Notes under the pieces: generated by a model
Seen by the model: the letters and a program-made list of their open reading frames with translations, nothing else
Databases searched by the model: none
Told to the model about the DNA's origin: nothing
Part shown: positions 10,844-22,400 of the stretch, piece after piece
Layout: each line of letters starts with the position of its first letter
How positions within the stretch are numbered: the first letter of the stretch is position 1
Program-made: the position numbers and the translations under genes
Assembly: GCA_027405735.1 (NCBI GenBank)
Contig: JAPEHQ010000023.1
Coordinates: forward strand, 124,001 to 188,000
DNA: 64,000 nt
Reading direction: 5' to 3'
From: Mucor racemosus
Lineage: Eukaryota > Mucoromycota > Mucoromycetes > Mucorales > Mucoraceae

Positions 10844-11971
10844 TCACTGTTGAACTGCATGAATAATTCTTTGTTCGTATTCTCTCTCTTTACGACGTTT
10901 TTCCTCCTTGTAATAAGTATCACGTCTCAACAAATCATAGACACTTCTAAGTTGCGAAATAGCGTAATCCAAGGTATCTTTACCTTTTTCTCTAGATTGG
11001 GAAATGTTCAACGATACTGGACTATACAAGTCCATTTCCAAACCTTTTAACAAGTAATCGGTTAAGCTTGTATCTTCTGTGATACCTGCTAAATCTTTTA
11101 AAGTGATAAACTTGTCAATATAAGCTTCCAAGCTTTCACATTTTTCTAGCTTCAAGCTTTTCAATTTGCTTAACGCAGCCTTCTTTTCTTCGGCTTCTGA
11201 AGCGCTATACTTAGCCTTCAATTTCGCCTTGAATTGACCCCAAGAAATTGTTGGATGCTGCTCAATCAACTTTCTTGTCCAATCAGCCATGCCAGTTGAC
11301 ATCTTAGGCTTGATGATGCGTTTCCAATGCAACTCAACATTAATGGATCTTGATTCCAAGACATCCTCAAATTGAGTAAGACAAGCATCCATGCTTTGGA
11401 AAATAAATTTTTTTGTATTAAATTTATGGCCTTTCCATTGCATGAATGGAGTGTCAGAGGGAACCATAGTCAATTCACTACTTGCAACATGATTATTAGC
11501 TACATTTTCAAACAATAAATCATAATTGTCTTTTGCCAATCTTAATTGTCGTTGCAAAAAACTTGCTTGAGTAGCAATATCACTTTTCAAAGGGTGTTGA
11601 AGCGACAGAGTGGTAGCTTTAAACAACTTAACCCTGAGCAGTTGGATTTCCTTCAACATACGTGCTTGATGTTCCTTCCCCAAAGAAGGGCATTCATCAA
11701 CCTCAAGTTGCAAATCCAATTCACTATCGCTCATGACCGTGTCATTATCATAGTGATGAGGAAGAGCGTCCTCGCTCAATTCCCTAGTAATACGAGCGTC
11801 TTCGCTCCAAGTATCACCTTCAACATGCAGAGCATCATCATTGCTCAATGCAGTGTTACCACTTTGTCCCGAAGACAAAGATGATCCCATATCAATATTC
11901 ATATCAGAAGATACAGATTGATTAGTGGTAGCAATAGTACCAGTAGTTGCTTGTTTAATGTTGTTGTTCAT
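10844..11971 (-). CDS. gag: Chromovirus gag (matrix/capsid)
   Basis: 375-aa structural polyprotein starting at the first ATG after the 5' LTR leader. It has an acidic, Ser/Thr-rich N-terminus (1-100), then a helical capsid-like region. There WGQFKAKLKAKY and YIDKFITLKDL resemble the Ty3/Gypsy capsid fold (retrotransposon gag family). It ends with a basic, charged helix. A UGA ends the frame before the zinc knuckle, so this product alone lacks the RNA-binding finger. The stop context is CAG UGA CAA UCU. Confidence 0.9.
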   Translation of the reverse strand: MNNNIKQATTGTIATTNQSVSSDMNIDMGSSLSSGQSGNTALSNDDALHVEGDTWSEDARITRELSEDALPHHYDNDTVMSDSELDLQLEVDECPSLGKEHQARMLKEIQLLRVKLFKATTLSLQHPLKSDIATQASFLQRQLRLAKDNYDLLFENVANNHVASSELTMVPSDTPFMQWKGHKFNTKKFIFQSMDACLTQFEDVLESRSINVELHWKRIIKPKMSTGMADWTRKLIEQHPTISWGQFKAKLKAKYSASEAEEKKAALSKLKSLKLEKCESLEAYIDKFITLKDLAGITEDTSLTDYLLKGLEMDLYSPVSLNISQSREKGKDTLDYAISQLRSVYDLLRRDTYYKEEKRRKEREYEQRIIHAVQQ

Positions 11972-12031
11972 TTTAGAATAAAAAATAAGATAAATTTGTG
12001 TAATAAAAGTTTTTTAGGTAGATTAAAAAAA

Positions 12032-12238
12032 TGAAATGTCAAAAGAGTCTTGCCAGAATATTACACTTTTATTAACAATACATCCTTTGGATGTATTTAT
12101 ATACATTAATTATAACTATTACTAGGGTTTTACTATCTGAGAATATGATGTAAGTCAATGATCCACATTGATTTACTGTAACACTAATTATAGACTGTGA
12201 CCTTGGATGTGAGACATAGGATGAGTATTGACATAACA
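12032..12238 (-). repeat. 5' LTR of the chromovirus
   Basis: Identical copy of 6,285-6,491 with the promoter (TATATAAATA on the minus strand). The leader just inside it (12,031 downwards) starts TTTTTTTAATC and shows no TGG-type match to a tRNA 3' end, so no ordinary primer-binding site is visible. Confidence 0.95.
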
Positions 12239-12424
12239 GATATAACTGCATTGGCTATAACCTTTTCTCTTATTCTTCATTTCTTATTCACTTTACTACA
12301 ATCTCAATTGTAACAGTAATAAGAGAGAAAAAAAGAATTGTTTGATATTAGCTGTGATTTGTAAAGATATCAAGCAAAACTCAAAACTGGACTAGAGACA
12401 CCATGTTTGTGTGGAAAAAGAAAA

Positions 12425-12495
12425 TGCGCGGTCGGGGAATCGAACCCCGGCCCTTCGCGTGGCAGGCGAAGATTATACCACTTAACCAACCGCGC
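12425..12495 (-). tRNA. tRNA-Gly (GCC)
   Basis: A 71-nt cloverleaf on the minus strand. The acceptor stem pairs GCGCGGT with ACCGCGC. The anticodon arm CTTCG-CCTGCCACG-CGAAG has anticodon GCC. The T arm GGTTCGATTCC gives the B box and the D arm TGGTTAAGTGG the A box. There is no intron and no encoded CCA. A T-run (from 12,420 downwards on the minus strand) follows as a polymerase III terminator. The chromovirus inserted about 180 bp beyond the 3' end of this gene. Confidence 0.97.
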
Positions 12496-13267
12496 TTTGA
12501 TATTTTCTTCTAGTATTATAGTATATAAATAACAATAAAATATAAAGGTCACGTGATATATTTTACCTGCATTCCTGCTTGTTCGGTTCAATACGTTTGA
12601 AGAATGAGGCTAATTATATGCCAATTTGTATTGTTTCAATTACTTTGCAAACTACAAATAAAATAGAAGAGTACCATAATCTTCTAGAAAAAAAAATTAA
12701 ATGCCATTACAACAGATCAATATTCAATAAAATGAATTAAGATTTGATACTTTCGCGAATATGATAAAATCAATACAAATAATAAAGTATTGACTGTGGC
12801 ACTCGTTCGACGGAATTGCCTAGTTATTTACAATAATTTAGATGCTAATTATTGGCAAACCCGAATTATAGGCAATGGGAGATCACATTTTTGGTTTAGA
12901 ATGTTACTCTTTGTCCAGGAATTTAGAACCTTGGAGCTTGAAGTAGTATGTGCTTTTTGATTTCAATATTATAATACAACTTTAAACAATATGTAAAGTT
13001 TTAATATATTACGAGAAATGGCATCTTTTCAACATCTTGTTACATTTTGGTTTAGTACTGTACCAGATAAGGCGGACACGGTTCTATTTAACTTGTACGA
13101 GAAAACTTTTCATGCGTTTATAACGTGTAGATTGTACTACTTAAATGACCAAAAAAGGATTTGGTCAAGAGAAAATGCTTCGAAACAGTACAAAATAAAA
13201 AAAAACTTCTTTTTTCTTTTGATTTCAATACAAAAAATCAAATCAAACAAGGTACCATCTAATTGAC
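12496..13267. other. Intergenic region upstream of the homeodomain gene
   Basis: AT-rich and without recognised repeats. A short open frame at 13,018-13,266 ends one base before the homeodomain gene's start. It has low-complexity Lys/Phe sequence and no recognisable domain, so it is not called. Promoter elements are not distinct. Confidence 0.5.
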
Positions 13268-14316
13268 ATGACAACAAAATTTGACAGGTATTTCAATAAC
13301 ACGACCAAAGTCATGAGATTTGGATATGACCTTTTCAGTCCTGTTATACCACCACCCGCCGAGCTCATTCACACTTCTTCAACATATGACCTTTCAAAAG
13401 ATGTTGTAAACCCACAAGACATTACAATATCAAAAAATACTTGTTTCAAACAAAATAACTGGCAAAAACAGGTACAGCAAGCGAAAAGGGATACAATGAA
13501 TTTTGCGTTTACGATAGGGTCCCATGGATATTTGGAGACTGTTCGCTCTCCATATTCAAACTTGGGAGATACTTTCTTGACTTCATATGATATGCATAAT
13601 AATGATTGTAATCCTATCAGCCTCTACAAGGATGTATCTTTCCATGAAGTTTTACCATCATCAGCCATTTCACAATCCGAGATAATCTTTGATGAGAATC
13701 CACTTGGTTTTGTTATATCGACCACTAACTCATTTAGCGAAGAAAAAATCAATTCTTCGGGTATCACAGATACATCCGCCGTCGCCAATCCTTGTGAAAC
13801 TATTTCATTATCAACCAAACAAAATTCGAATGATCCATCATTTTTACGCAAATATAACACTATTTTTGAAGACGAAATTGAGTCCAAGATGGTTACATCT
13901 CACGATGAGGAAAGTGAATTTTCGGTAGAAAGTAAACAAGTTATTATTATAAGTAAAGGATCAGTAAATACAAAGGATGAAATTAGACAGAAAAAGACCA
14001 GAAAGAATTACAACTCAAATACGACTAATGTTCTCATGGATTGGTTTTTTCAACATGACGGGAAAGCACCTAATAACCAAATAAAAAAAGAGTTAGCTGT
14101 GGAAACAGGGAAAAGCGTTATACAGAGTGAGTGTTTTTTTTTTACTGCAAAAAGCTTAAATTTTGTGCTAATGTTTAAACAGTTTCAACATGGTTTCAAA
14201 ACGCCAGGCGTCGTTATATGCAATCACTAAAAAGGTACCAATGTCTTTCTGGTAAATATCCACATTTAGTATACGATAATCAATCATTCAAAGCATACGT
14301 GAGGTCCCGCAAGTGA
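13268..14316 (+). CDS. Homeodomain transcription factor (TALE/HD1-like), two exons
   Basis: Exon 1 is 13,268-14,126 and exon 2 is 14,183-14,316. The 56-nt intron 14,127-14,182 starts GTGAGT and ends AAACAG. The spliced product is 330 aa. The last 90 residues hold a homeodomain (about 243-302): basic arm KKTRKNY, helix 1 VLMDWFFQHDGK, helix 2 IKKELAVETGK and, across the splice, helix 3 with WFQNARRR (W290, F291, N293). The WF..H spacing and NARRR ending resemble TALE/HD1 homeodomains, but the helix 1-2 loop looks about one residue short of TALE. The first 240 residues are Ser/Asn-rich and unrecognised. Likely a sequence-specific DNA-binding regulator in the nucleus; targets unknown. Without splicing the recognition helix is lost. 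Confidence 0.87.
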
Positions 14317-15397
14317 ATGCTGCTGGTTTACTTGTACTATAGCGAACTACTATGTTATGTCTTTTTCCACTCTTTTTTTCGAAGAAAAAGTTTGCATTGC
14401 ATCTTGTATAAATCTTATGTTGGCATTATATATAAATAAATGCCCCATGCTTAAATAAAGATATATTTCTAACTGATCTATATATTCCTATCAAAGCATC
14501 TAATATTGTATGAATTTGTAAAATATTGTATATATCGATCTATTCTTCCAGAATGTGTGAGACAGAAAAAAGGACATTTTTGTATCTCATTTTACTATTA
14601 TGCAAACCAGTTAGAGGCAAAATAGGTATTGGCATGTTACCAAAGTGAACTCGGTTCTCGAGTTGAAGTGAATTGCTATAGCGAGTCGATTTTATGAATT
14701 TGTAGGTTCTGTTATGTAATCAGGAACAGCTTCTCATGCAAAACAATTTATACTCCAATTGTCTAATTGCCCTCTATAATTCTAAAATATTTCGATATTG
14801 TTTGCAGCCTATCTGTAGGCTATCTATTAGACCTTAAGTATATTATCAATACAAGTTTTTCATTTTATCCATACAACAATAAGTAAGGTATTTCGCTACA
14901 ATAAAATATTCAGTTGCCATTTTTGAACCATTTTTTTTTGGAGCGTTCAAAATGTATAATTTGTATCTATAATTTGGATTACATTTTATAACATCTAAAC
15001 TATGCCCTGCTATTTTTTTTATCTTTTGTTTTCGTGGTAAATCGTCAAGAATAAAGAGATCAAATCTCACAGTAGAATTAGCTGAAATTCAATATTTATC
15101 TATTAGATTCCCTGTAAAAGCAAATCACATTATAATAGCTCAATGAAAAGCAGAATCTCCATCATAGTATATACAAGACATGAAAGTAGTATACTCTGTA
15201 TCAGCCATTCAGCCGTTTATTAGACACTAACGTTTCCGTAATTGCCTTACAGACATGGAATAAGCAATCCATTGCCTGGTTTCCGTCGTGACTGGAAGCA
15301 CAATTTTTTTGGATCCCATCCAGGATAACTCATCTTGCACTATTTACATTGTACAGCACTTTTCTCCTTCTTCTTCTATTATATTCATAATTTAATC
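14317..15397. other. Intergenic region between the homeodomain gene and THO2
   Basis: AT-rich, no domain-bearing frame, no copy elsewhere in the window noticed. It carries the homeodomain gene's 3' end and the THO2 promoter. A pyrimidine-rich stretch (TTTTCTCCTTCTTCTTC, from 15,359) lies just before the THO2 start codon. Confidence 0.5.
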
Positions 15398-18300
15398 ATG
15401 GCAGAGGTTGACAAGCTTGACGACGCGATTCAAACCGAAATTCCATTTGATGAAGAATATAATATTCAAAAGGAAGCAGCATGTTTACACAACGAATCAG
15501 ATGTATTTCGATTAAATATAGTGAAATCTTGTAGAGAAGTTTTCTACGGACAAAGAACAACATCAAATTTCGTCAAACTCGCGTCTGCTCTCATCCTTGA
15601 CAAGGAACATCATTTCCAGCAATACAATCTTCCTATCAAAACATACTACTTTAACAGCATAAAGTCTTATGAAAATCTTTGGGATGAAATATTTGAATTG
15701 AAAAAGACAAATGAAGATCGCCAAAACGTGCCAGACCCAGAGAATATACGCAAATACAAATTATATACAACTCGCCTTGTAAACATAATTAAAGGATTAG
15801 TGGTAAATCTCTTTTTTCATAATATAATATACCTGGCAACCCTCGGTTTTTTTCTTTCATTTCATCGTCGTGTTGACCTACATAATTCATCAATTGCAAA
15901 TATACTCAACGAAACATTGAACATAAACATAGGATTCTGGAGCTATCTCTATTGGCGAATGCAAGCAAAACTTCCATAGTGGTCTTTTATTTGAATGTGG
16001 ATATGTACCAAATCATAGATTATTTGATCGTCGTCTTGTACGTTTAAACACTGCGTTGTTGTAAGTTGACTTTTAGATACGCAAAAGAATTTTATATCAA
16101 TATTTCTCAACAGATACAAGCAAGACAAGTACAATTTATCAAGAGAGGCTAGTGAAGGTTATGCTAGTCTTTTCAATGACCTTACAACTGCAAGTATTGA
16201 CAATGAACGTGATATAAAAGGAAAGCTTGTAGCCACACCTTTGGACAGAATTCCTCTCTTTTTGGAAATTATCACAGCACACATGGGTGAATTTCATCTT
16301 GATCCTAACCGTGTGCTTGACATTATTCTCGATTTCTTCATTAGACAACTCATGGTCAATTATAACTTTTGGGTTGAACTCATCAAACAAACAGATTGGA
16401 TCGAGAAGATCAAGAATGAAGATGGCGAAACCACCTACAAACCAAGTTCCAATATGGGACAATTGTTTGGCTTCAGGTTCTATAATTATCATGTAAGTTT
16501 TTGTTATGCATCACCAACAGAAAAATAAACTAAATGCTATTTAGATGGAGAACACTGCTGCACCAAAAGAATTGTATTTATCTATTGCAATTCTTTTGAA
16601 GAATAATTTGCTTTTATTGGGTGATTTAATACCTTATGTAAGTGTATCATATCATCCAAATGGGAATTTGTATATACTAATTCATTTTCTTTTATACAAT
16701 AATTAGTTCTATCCTACTGAAGAAGAGATGGAAGAATTTAAAAAGCAATATAATACTAATATGAATAAAGAAATCAGCACCAATTCAGCAGGCGCCCTCG
16801 CAGTAAGTTGGTTTTCAGGTGAACATTGACACACAACTAAATTATTATAATAGCTTTATGGCGCATTAGGAGAAGAAGGAGCAACACAAAAAGTGGGTAA
16901 ACGTCAACAATCAACTAGTGGCGAAGAAGCTGAAGGCGATGAAAAAATTGAAATCAAAAAGAAATATGCTGCTAATGATGTAGTTGAATTGACACGAGCA
17001 TTGCTGTCCATCGGTGATCTCAAAAACGTAGAAATAATTTTGGCACACTATGAAAAGTTGATCGATGTACATCCAGAACTTGCTCATGATATTTATCGAT
17101 TGTGTAAAGTAGTTTTACAGCCTGCATATGAAGCTTTTGCATCTGTAAAGATCAAGAAACGTGTCAACATCTTACGAGAACGTGCACAGCAATCTCGAAT
17201 GAAATCAGCATTAACAACTGCAGACAATTTAAATCCAACTATCCCTGATACAATCACTACTAAACGAGTACTGGTACTTGATGCTTTATTAGATGGTACA
17301 GAGGATCTCGTGAAAAAGGAAAGATACGTCTTTTTTTTCAAAGAATGGCGTCAAGATCTTCCTCAATGCACACAAGTAGAACATTTAACATCTCGATTTT
17401 TACCCTTAATGCGTTTGGCTGGTTACCGAACTTATTTAGCTACTGATTTACTCCAAACATTAAATTATATCTTGGAGGGTATCATTGATAGTAACTCAAA
17501 CATTACTAATGGTCGCTTACACTGCACAAATATGCTTCGTGAAATCGTATTACCATCAATTTCTTTCAGTGATCATAATCCTGGTACTATTGCTGACGCT
17601 TGGGAAGTCTGCTGTCGCCTCACATTTCAAGAACGTTATGCTCTTTATGGTGAATGGTTCAATGATTTTTACAAGAAAAACATTGAAACAAAATTGCTCA
17701 AAGCTCGCACTGAAAGAGATATCAAAGATATTATGCGTCGTGTAGCTAAAAATGATGTCCGTCGTTGTGGTCGTGATTTAGGCAAATTAGCTCATTCAAA
17801 TCCTACAATTGTTTTCAGTATCATGCTCGATCAAATTCAACAAATGGATAATTTAGCTACCTTGATTCCTGATGCTTGTCGTTATCTTGGTGATTGTGCT
17901 TATGATGTACTTGGTTATGTTCTCACTGAGAAATGGACTGGGTCTCAAGGCGCTGGTAAAATGCTCAAGAAGAAGGAAAAGGATGATGGTATGCCAGCTA
18001 CATGGTTGCGTTCTCTTGCTGTATTCACTGGTATGGTATTCAAGAAACAAAGTATAGATGTTACCCCTCTTTTACGTTATGTTGCTGCTCGTTTGCGTTA
18101 TCCAGACTCTGTACCTGATCTTATCCTGCTCAATGAATTTGTTACAAAATTAGGTGGTATTGAAATCCTTGGAAGTGCTACTACTGAAGATCAGATTATT
18201 GCTGCTGGATGTGCTGATTCTGTTAAATCTGAAGCCTTTTTAGCTGTTGATGTTGAAAATCGTCGTGCTAATCGCCGTGTCTTGGAACGTCTTAAGGAGT

Positions 18301-20756
18301 CTATGCGCAGAAACAATGTTGGTTTAGAAATTCTCATCTTGATAGTGTTCTTGGAAGAATCGGTTCTTATCGAGAAAGGTGTACCTGCTAGTGATAGAAG
18401 TGCTAGACTTGATCGTGTTCATCAAGCTCAATCGCAATACTTTCAATTGTTTACAGAATTATTCGAAGGAGAGGAATATGCTGCTTTAATGCCAGATGTA
18501 AATGTTTTAGTAAAGGAATATGGACTTCCTATGAATGTTGCATTAAAGTTTAATCGACCCAAAATGCAACTTAAGCTCAAGAACAGTATGGATGTACCAG
18601 TCGTTGAGGGAGAAGTATGGGAGCCCTTCCAAGAATTAACTAAAGCCGTGCCAGATCTTATGAATAACCCTTCATGGATGGAGATTTTCCCTGCCGAATT
18701 CTACATTATCTTCTGGCAACTCAGTAATTACGATATTCACTGTCCAGAATCACAATACGAGAATGCAATGAAGATTCAAAATGAAATCATTCGTCAATGT
18801 CAAGATCCTCGAAGCCAACTGTCGCTTAATAATCGCCCCAACACTGTATCAAAGAAAGAACGACAAGCAGAATCAACTTTGGAAGCTATTAAAAAGGACT
18901 TGAAACAACACAAGGCTCATGTTGCTAAAGTTATGTCTGTATTAGAAGAATCCAAGAAACGCTGGTTCCCCAATCTTAATCAACGAACTGCTCAAATCGC
19001 AAGTATTCTTCAACATTGCTTTTTGCCTCGTAGTCGTCAATCAGAAGTCGATGCTGCTTTCTGTTATGAATTCACCATGTTAATGCATCGTCTTAATGTA
19101 CCTCAATTCTCAAGCTTAACTTTATTTGACAAATTATTCTCTGACATAACTCCTTGTTTCATCGCTTTCTCAGAATACGAAACAACTATTTATGCAAGAT
19201 ATATTTTCAAAGCATTTTCTAAAATGCAAGCATGGCATAATGATGAAAAACTGTACGTTAAAGAAGCTCATGATGGTGTGGTTGGTTTCCAGAAGAATTG
19301 GAGTGCTGTTCCTACACCTGTTGAAAAAGAAGATTTGCTAAGCTTTAATGATTTCCAGCGTGTATTAAATAGATGGCATATCAAATGTACAGCCTCCATT
19401 GCTCAAGCTCTCAAAACTGGTGAACAACATGTTATGAAGAATGCCTTCTTAGTACTTCGTCAATTCATTCCTTGTTATCCTGCTGTAGCAGATCATGGTA
19501 ATATTATTATTAGCATCGTTAATAAGTTGGCAGAAGAAGAATCTCGCGGTAATATCAAGGTATTGGCCCGCAGTTACCTTGGTTTAATTAAGAAATACAA
19601 AGAAAAATGGGTCAGCAAGAACAAATTCTTAAATCTTGAAGAACCAGCACCACCTGTTGAAATTAGAATCGCACCACCAAGTTCCAATGCCACAACTACT
19701 ACTTCAGGTACAACTAATAATAATAATAATAACAATAACACATCAACGTCTACATCAAGCAATGGAACATCTTCTGCAGATAAAGACAAATCTTCTAGTA
19801 GTCGTCGTGATGAAAATAGTGGAAGCAGCAGCAGTAGAAATGATGATTCAAGCAGAAAACGTGATAATACCGATAGCAAACAATCCTCATCATCAAGAGC
19901 TGAAAGCCCTAGTCGACGCTCTGATGACAAACCATCAAAGAGCTCTTCTCAACAAAACAACACAACATCTAGATCACCCGATAAAAAACGTTCTCGAGAA
20001 CCAGAAAGTGGCAACGGTAGTCGATCTGAAAAGGCTGCTCGTGTCGAGGATTCTACTGATCGTCGCCATTACCGTACACCAACTTCAACCTCTTCAAGTA
20101 GAAGAAATTCACCTCGTCGCACTTCACCAAGAGATACAAAAGATAGTTCCAGCAGAATTCATACTCCTTTGCGTAGCAGCAATGATCCTGTTCGTTCTAG
20201 AGAAGTTACCCGAGACAGTGTACGTGATACAGGTCGAGATAATGGCCGTGATAGTGTTAGAGAATCTAGTCGTGGATTATCAACTCGAGATACAGTTCGT
20301 GAAAACGGCAGAGATTCGTCTACTCGAGATGTCGCTCCTAGAGAATCAGAACGTGATGCTCGTAAAGATATTTCTGCACCTGTTCCACGAGGTCGTGGAG
20401 CTGCCTCTCTTACCCAAACTACACCTGCATCAAATAGTCGTATTGACGATCGCTTAAATCGTCCCTCTTCAAGAGCTCAAGTTGAATCAAATAACACACC
20501 TCGTCGTGATGAACGTACAAATGTAGGCCGAACAGTTACAATTGGATCAAAACGTCCAGCTGAAAATGAGAGAGACCGTGAACGTGAGAAACGTAGAGAT
20601 ATCCGAGACGATAGAGTCAGAGTTGAGAGACGCCCTGACGATAGAAGAGATGACCGTAGAAGAGACGACAGAAGGGTAGATGACAGAAGATTAGAGGACA
20701 GAAGAGTTGATGATAGAAGAGAACGTGAAAGACATGATCGCCGTAGAAGACATTAA
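15398..20756 (+). CDS. THO2: THO complex subunit 2 (THOC2/Tho2), six exons
   Basis: Largest scaffold subunit of THO, the core of TREX, which couples transcription to mRNP packaging and nuclear export. Exons are 15,398-15,802, 15,933-16,060, 16,114-16,492, 16,545-16,637, 16,707-16,802 and 16,854-20,756. Introns are 50-130 nt, GTAA...TAG/CAG, and all junctions keep frame. The product is 1,667 aa, the size range of human THOC2. Landmarks shared with THOC2 include LYKQDKYNLSREASEGYA, DPNRVLDIIL, RRCGRDLGKLAHSNP and FQRVLNRWHIKCT. From about residue 1,297 the tail is disordered: Thr/Asn/Ser tracts, then Arg-Asp/Arg-Glu dipeptides ending HDRRRRH, typical of the RNA-binding THOC2 tail. An in-frame ATG lies 63 nt upstream (15,335), but its extension is hydrophobic, so 15,398 is preferred. 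Confidence 0.95.
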
Positions 20757-20799
20757 GTAGCTAATGTAATATTAGTTTGTATAATAATAACATGTGATA

Positions 20800-20871
20800 A
20801 AATGGTACAATGTTCGTTTGCTTAAATGGTAGGATGGCCATTTGTTGAAATGGTACAACGTCCATTTGTTT
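20800..20871 (+). repeat. Short degenerate tandem repeat in the THO2 3' region
   Basis: Three imperfect units of about 24-25 bp, each beginning AAATGGTA and ending CATTTGTT or CGTTTGCT, lie 45 bp after the THO2 stop codon. Probably within the 3' UTR. No function is evident. Confidence 0.6.
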
Positions 20872-21286
20872 TATATATTGAATGTAATTAAATAAAATCA
20901 ACTTTTTTCCTAATGTTCATGTGAAAACTATAAATCCTTGATTAGTTTTGAAAGCTTCTGTGTAAAGATACTTATAAACACATCTTTACCATGTACCAGC
21001 AATATTTAAAGTATACACATAACACATTTATTAAGAGAAACCATGCATATTGCTTTTTTCTGAGGAAACCCTTGCCCACACACCACTTCTCATGTTGCAT
21101 ACTGCTATATTGTTAAAATATTCTTATGCATGTCCTCTTTGAGAAACGCCATGAACAATGTTTTTCATAAGTTTCGTGAATACAAAAACATATCAGCAGA
21201 TAGCAGCAGCTAAACCTTGCTGTATGCTAATATATGAGCCTACTTATAAAGCTTAAATAACCAGAAAGTACATTTTGTTAGTCATA
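20872..21286. other. Intergenic, no feature seen
   Basis: AT-rich sequence after THO2. It has no coding frame worth calling and ends at the TA target site of the long-TIR element. Confidence 0.5.
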
Positions 21287-21989
21287 TAATGATCTGTGAT
21301 TTTGGATAATAAATATTATGGTCAAAATGATATGCTAATGATACGATTTTTAATATTATAGAGATCGGTGAACATTGGTTGAAGGAAGATTGGTGTTCTT
21401 AAGAAAAATGAATAAGGATGTAAAGAGGGAGAAAGACAGATAATTCTACAAGAAATTATGGAAAGATTTCCTTGTAATGATTTATAGGAACATTTGAGAT
21501 GAACATTACTGTTGTGAATCATTATAGTGATAATTTGATTCACAACAAGTCATTTGAAAGCTCTTTCAAAGTAATCTTCCCGTACACATGTCGTATTATT
21601 ATCGTTTTGAAACAATATTATTAGTAATTAGATATCATTACTATTAACTTGGATTTGTGATAGAGTTCTAATCTCGAGATAATTGACATTTTAGATGAAG
21701 TTTCTAAGCGGGGTAAAAGCAAGTGTTTCACTTTTGAAGCCTTTATACTCGCTGAGAAATCAGCATGAATAGAAATAGCTCTTTTGGCAAGATTCTGTAA
21801 CATCTCAAATATAGCCCTATATTTTTCATTTCTTGATTATCTATTGAAATGGGGGCACGCTACAATTTTGAATATCACCATATAAAATTGTATAATCAGA
21901 TATGCACATGTGACTGAGCTTCAATTCAAAAAAGTGTTCAAATGGAAAAAAAATCCAAAAAAATTCAAAAAAAACTTGTATGTTTAATT

Positions 21990-22400
21990 GCTCACAAAAA
22001 TGCATAATAAGTTGAACTAGCGTATTAAATATCTTGGGTTTAGTTTTTAATTCTGAATTGATATATGTAAATTTTAAAAATATTTTTTTAATAAAATTCC
22101 TAGTAAATTCAGTATCAAATTTTAGCGGTTTTTGATCAAAAAGTACCCTTCACTCAAATGCAATTTTACTATATTTTGTTTTCACTTTATGCGCAACAAA
22201 ATTATCTACGGAATGAGTATTTATACGTAGTTGTAGCCCTATTTTTCGTGGGGATATTCATTTTTTTGATCATTTTTTTGTATGACTAAAAATTTATCCT
22301 TGTATATCCTCGTCCAAAATGGATCATTTTTTGTATCACCAAAAATCAATCATTCAATCTCAATTTTATCGATGAAAAATCAATATTTTTTGACAAAATA
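21990..22400 (-). repeat. RepA-related segment (subfamily A2), inverted
   Basis: The reverse complement aligns with 59,990-60,380. Shared strings include GTAGATAATTTTGTTG and AAAATTTGATA followed by GAATTTACTAG. Both also share the GAAAAATCAATATT motif and the order of blocks with RepA, but they are clearly diverged from it. Confidence 0.6.

Larger units (their letters stand above)
6285..12238 (-). mobile_element. Complete Ty3/Gypsy chromovirus (5,954 bp)
   Basis: LTR retrotransposon read on the minus strand. The 5' LTR is 12,032-12,238 and the 3' LTR 6,285-6,491. The two 207-bp LTRs are identical by eye. The target-site duplication GATAT is at 6,280-6,284 and 12,239-12,243. The order is gag, nucleocapsid, protease, reverse transcriptase, RNase H, integrase, chromodomain. 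A purine-rich GGTGTGGGGTGG abuts the 3' LTR as a likely polypurine tract. The coding frame is continuous over 1,724 codons except for one UGA at 10,844-10,846. Identical LTRs imply recent insertion. Confidence 0.96.

Noticed and set aside
12370..12591. 73-codon minus-strand frame across the tRNA gene
   Set aside because: It reads through the tRNA-Gly(GCC) cloverleaf.
13018..13266. 82-codon frame just upstream of the homeodomain gene
   Set aside because: Low-complexity Lys/Phe/Ile sequence, no domain, ends one base before a well-supported start; could be a chance uORF at most.
15335..15397. Upstream in-frame ATG for THO2
   Set aside because: Would add 21 hydrophobic residues unlike THOC2; the ATG at 15,398 gives a family-like N-terminus.
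19574..20457. Long antisense and alternative frames over the THO2 tail
   Set aside because: Poly-Leu/Ser and His/Val-rich frames arising from the Arg/Asp/Ser-biased coding tail.
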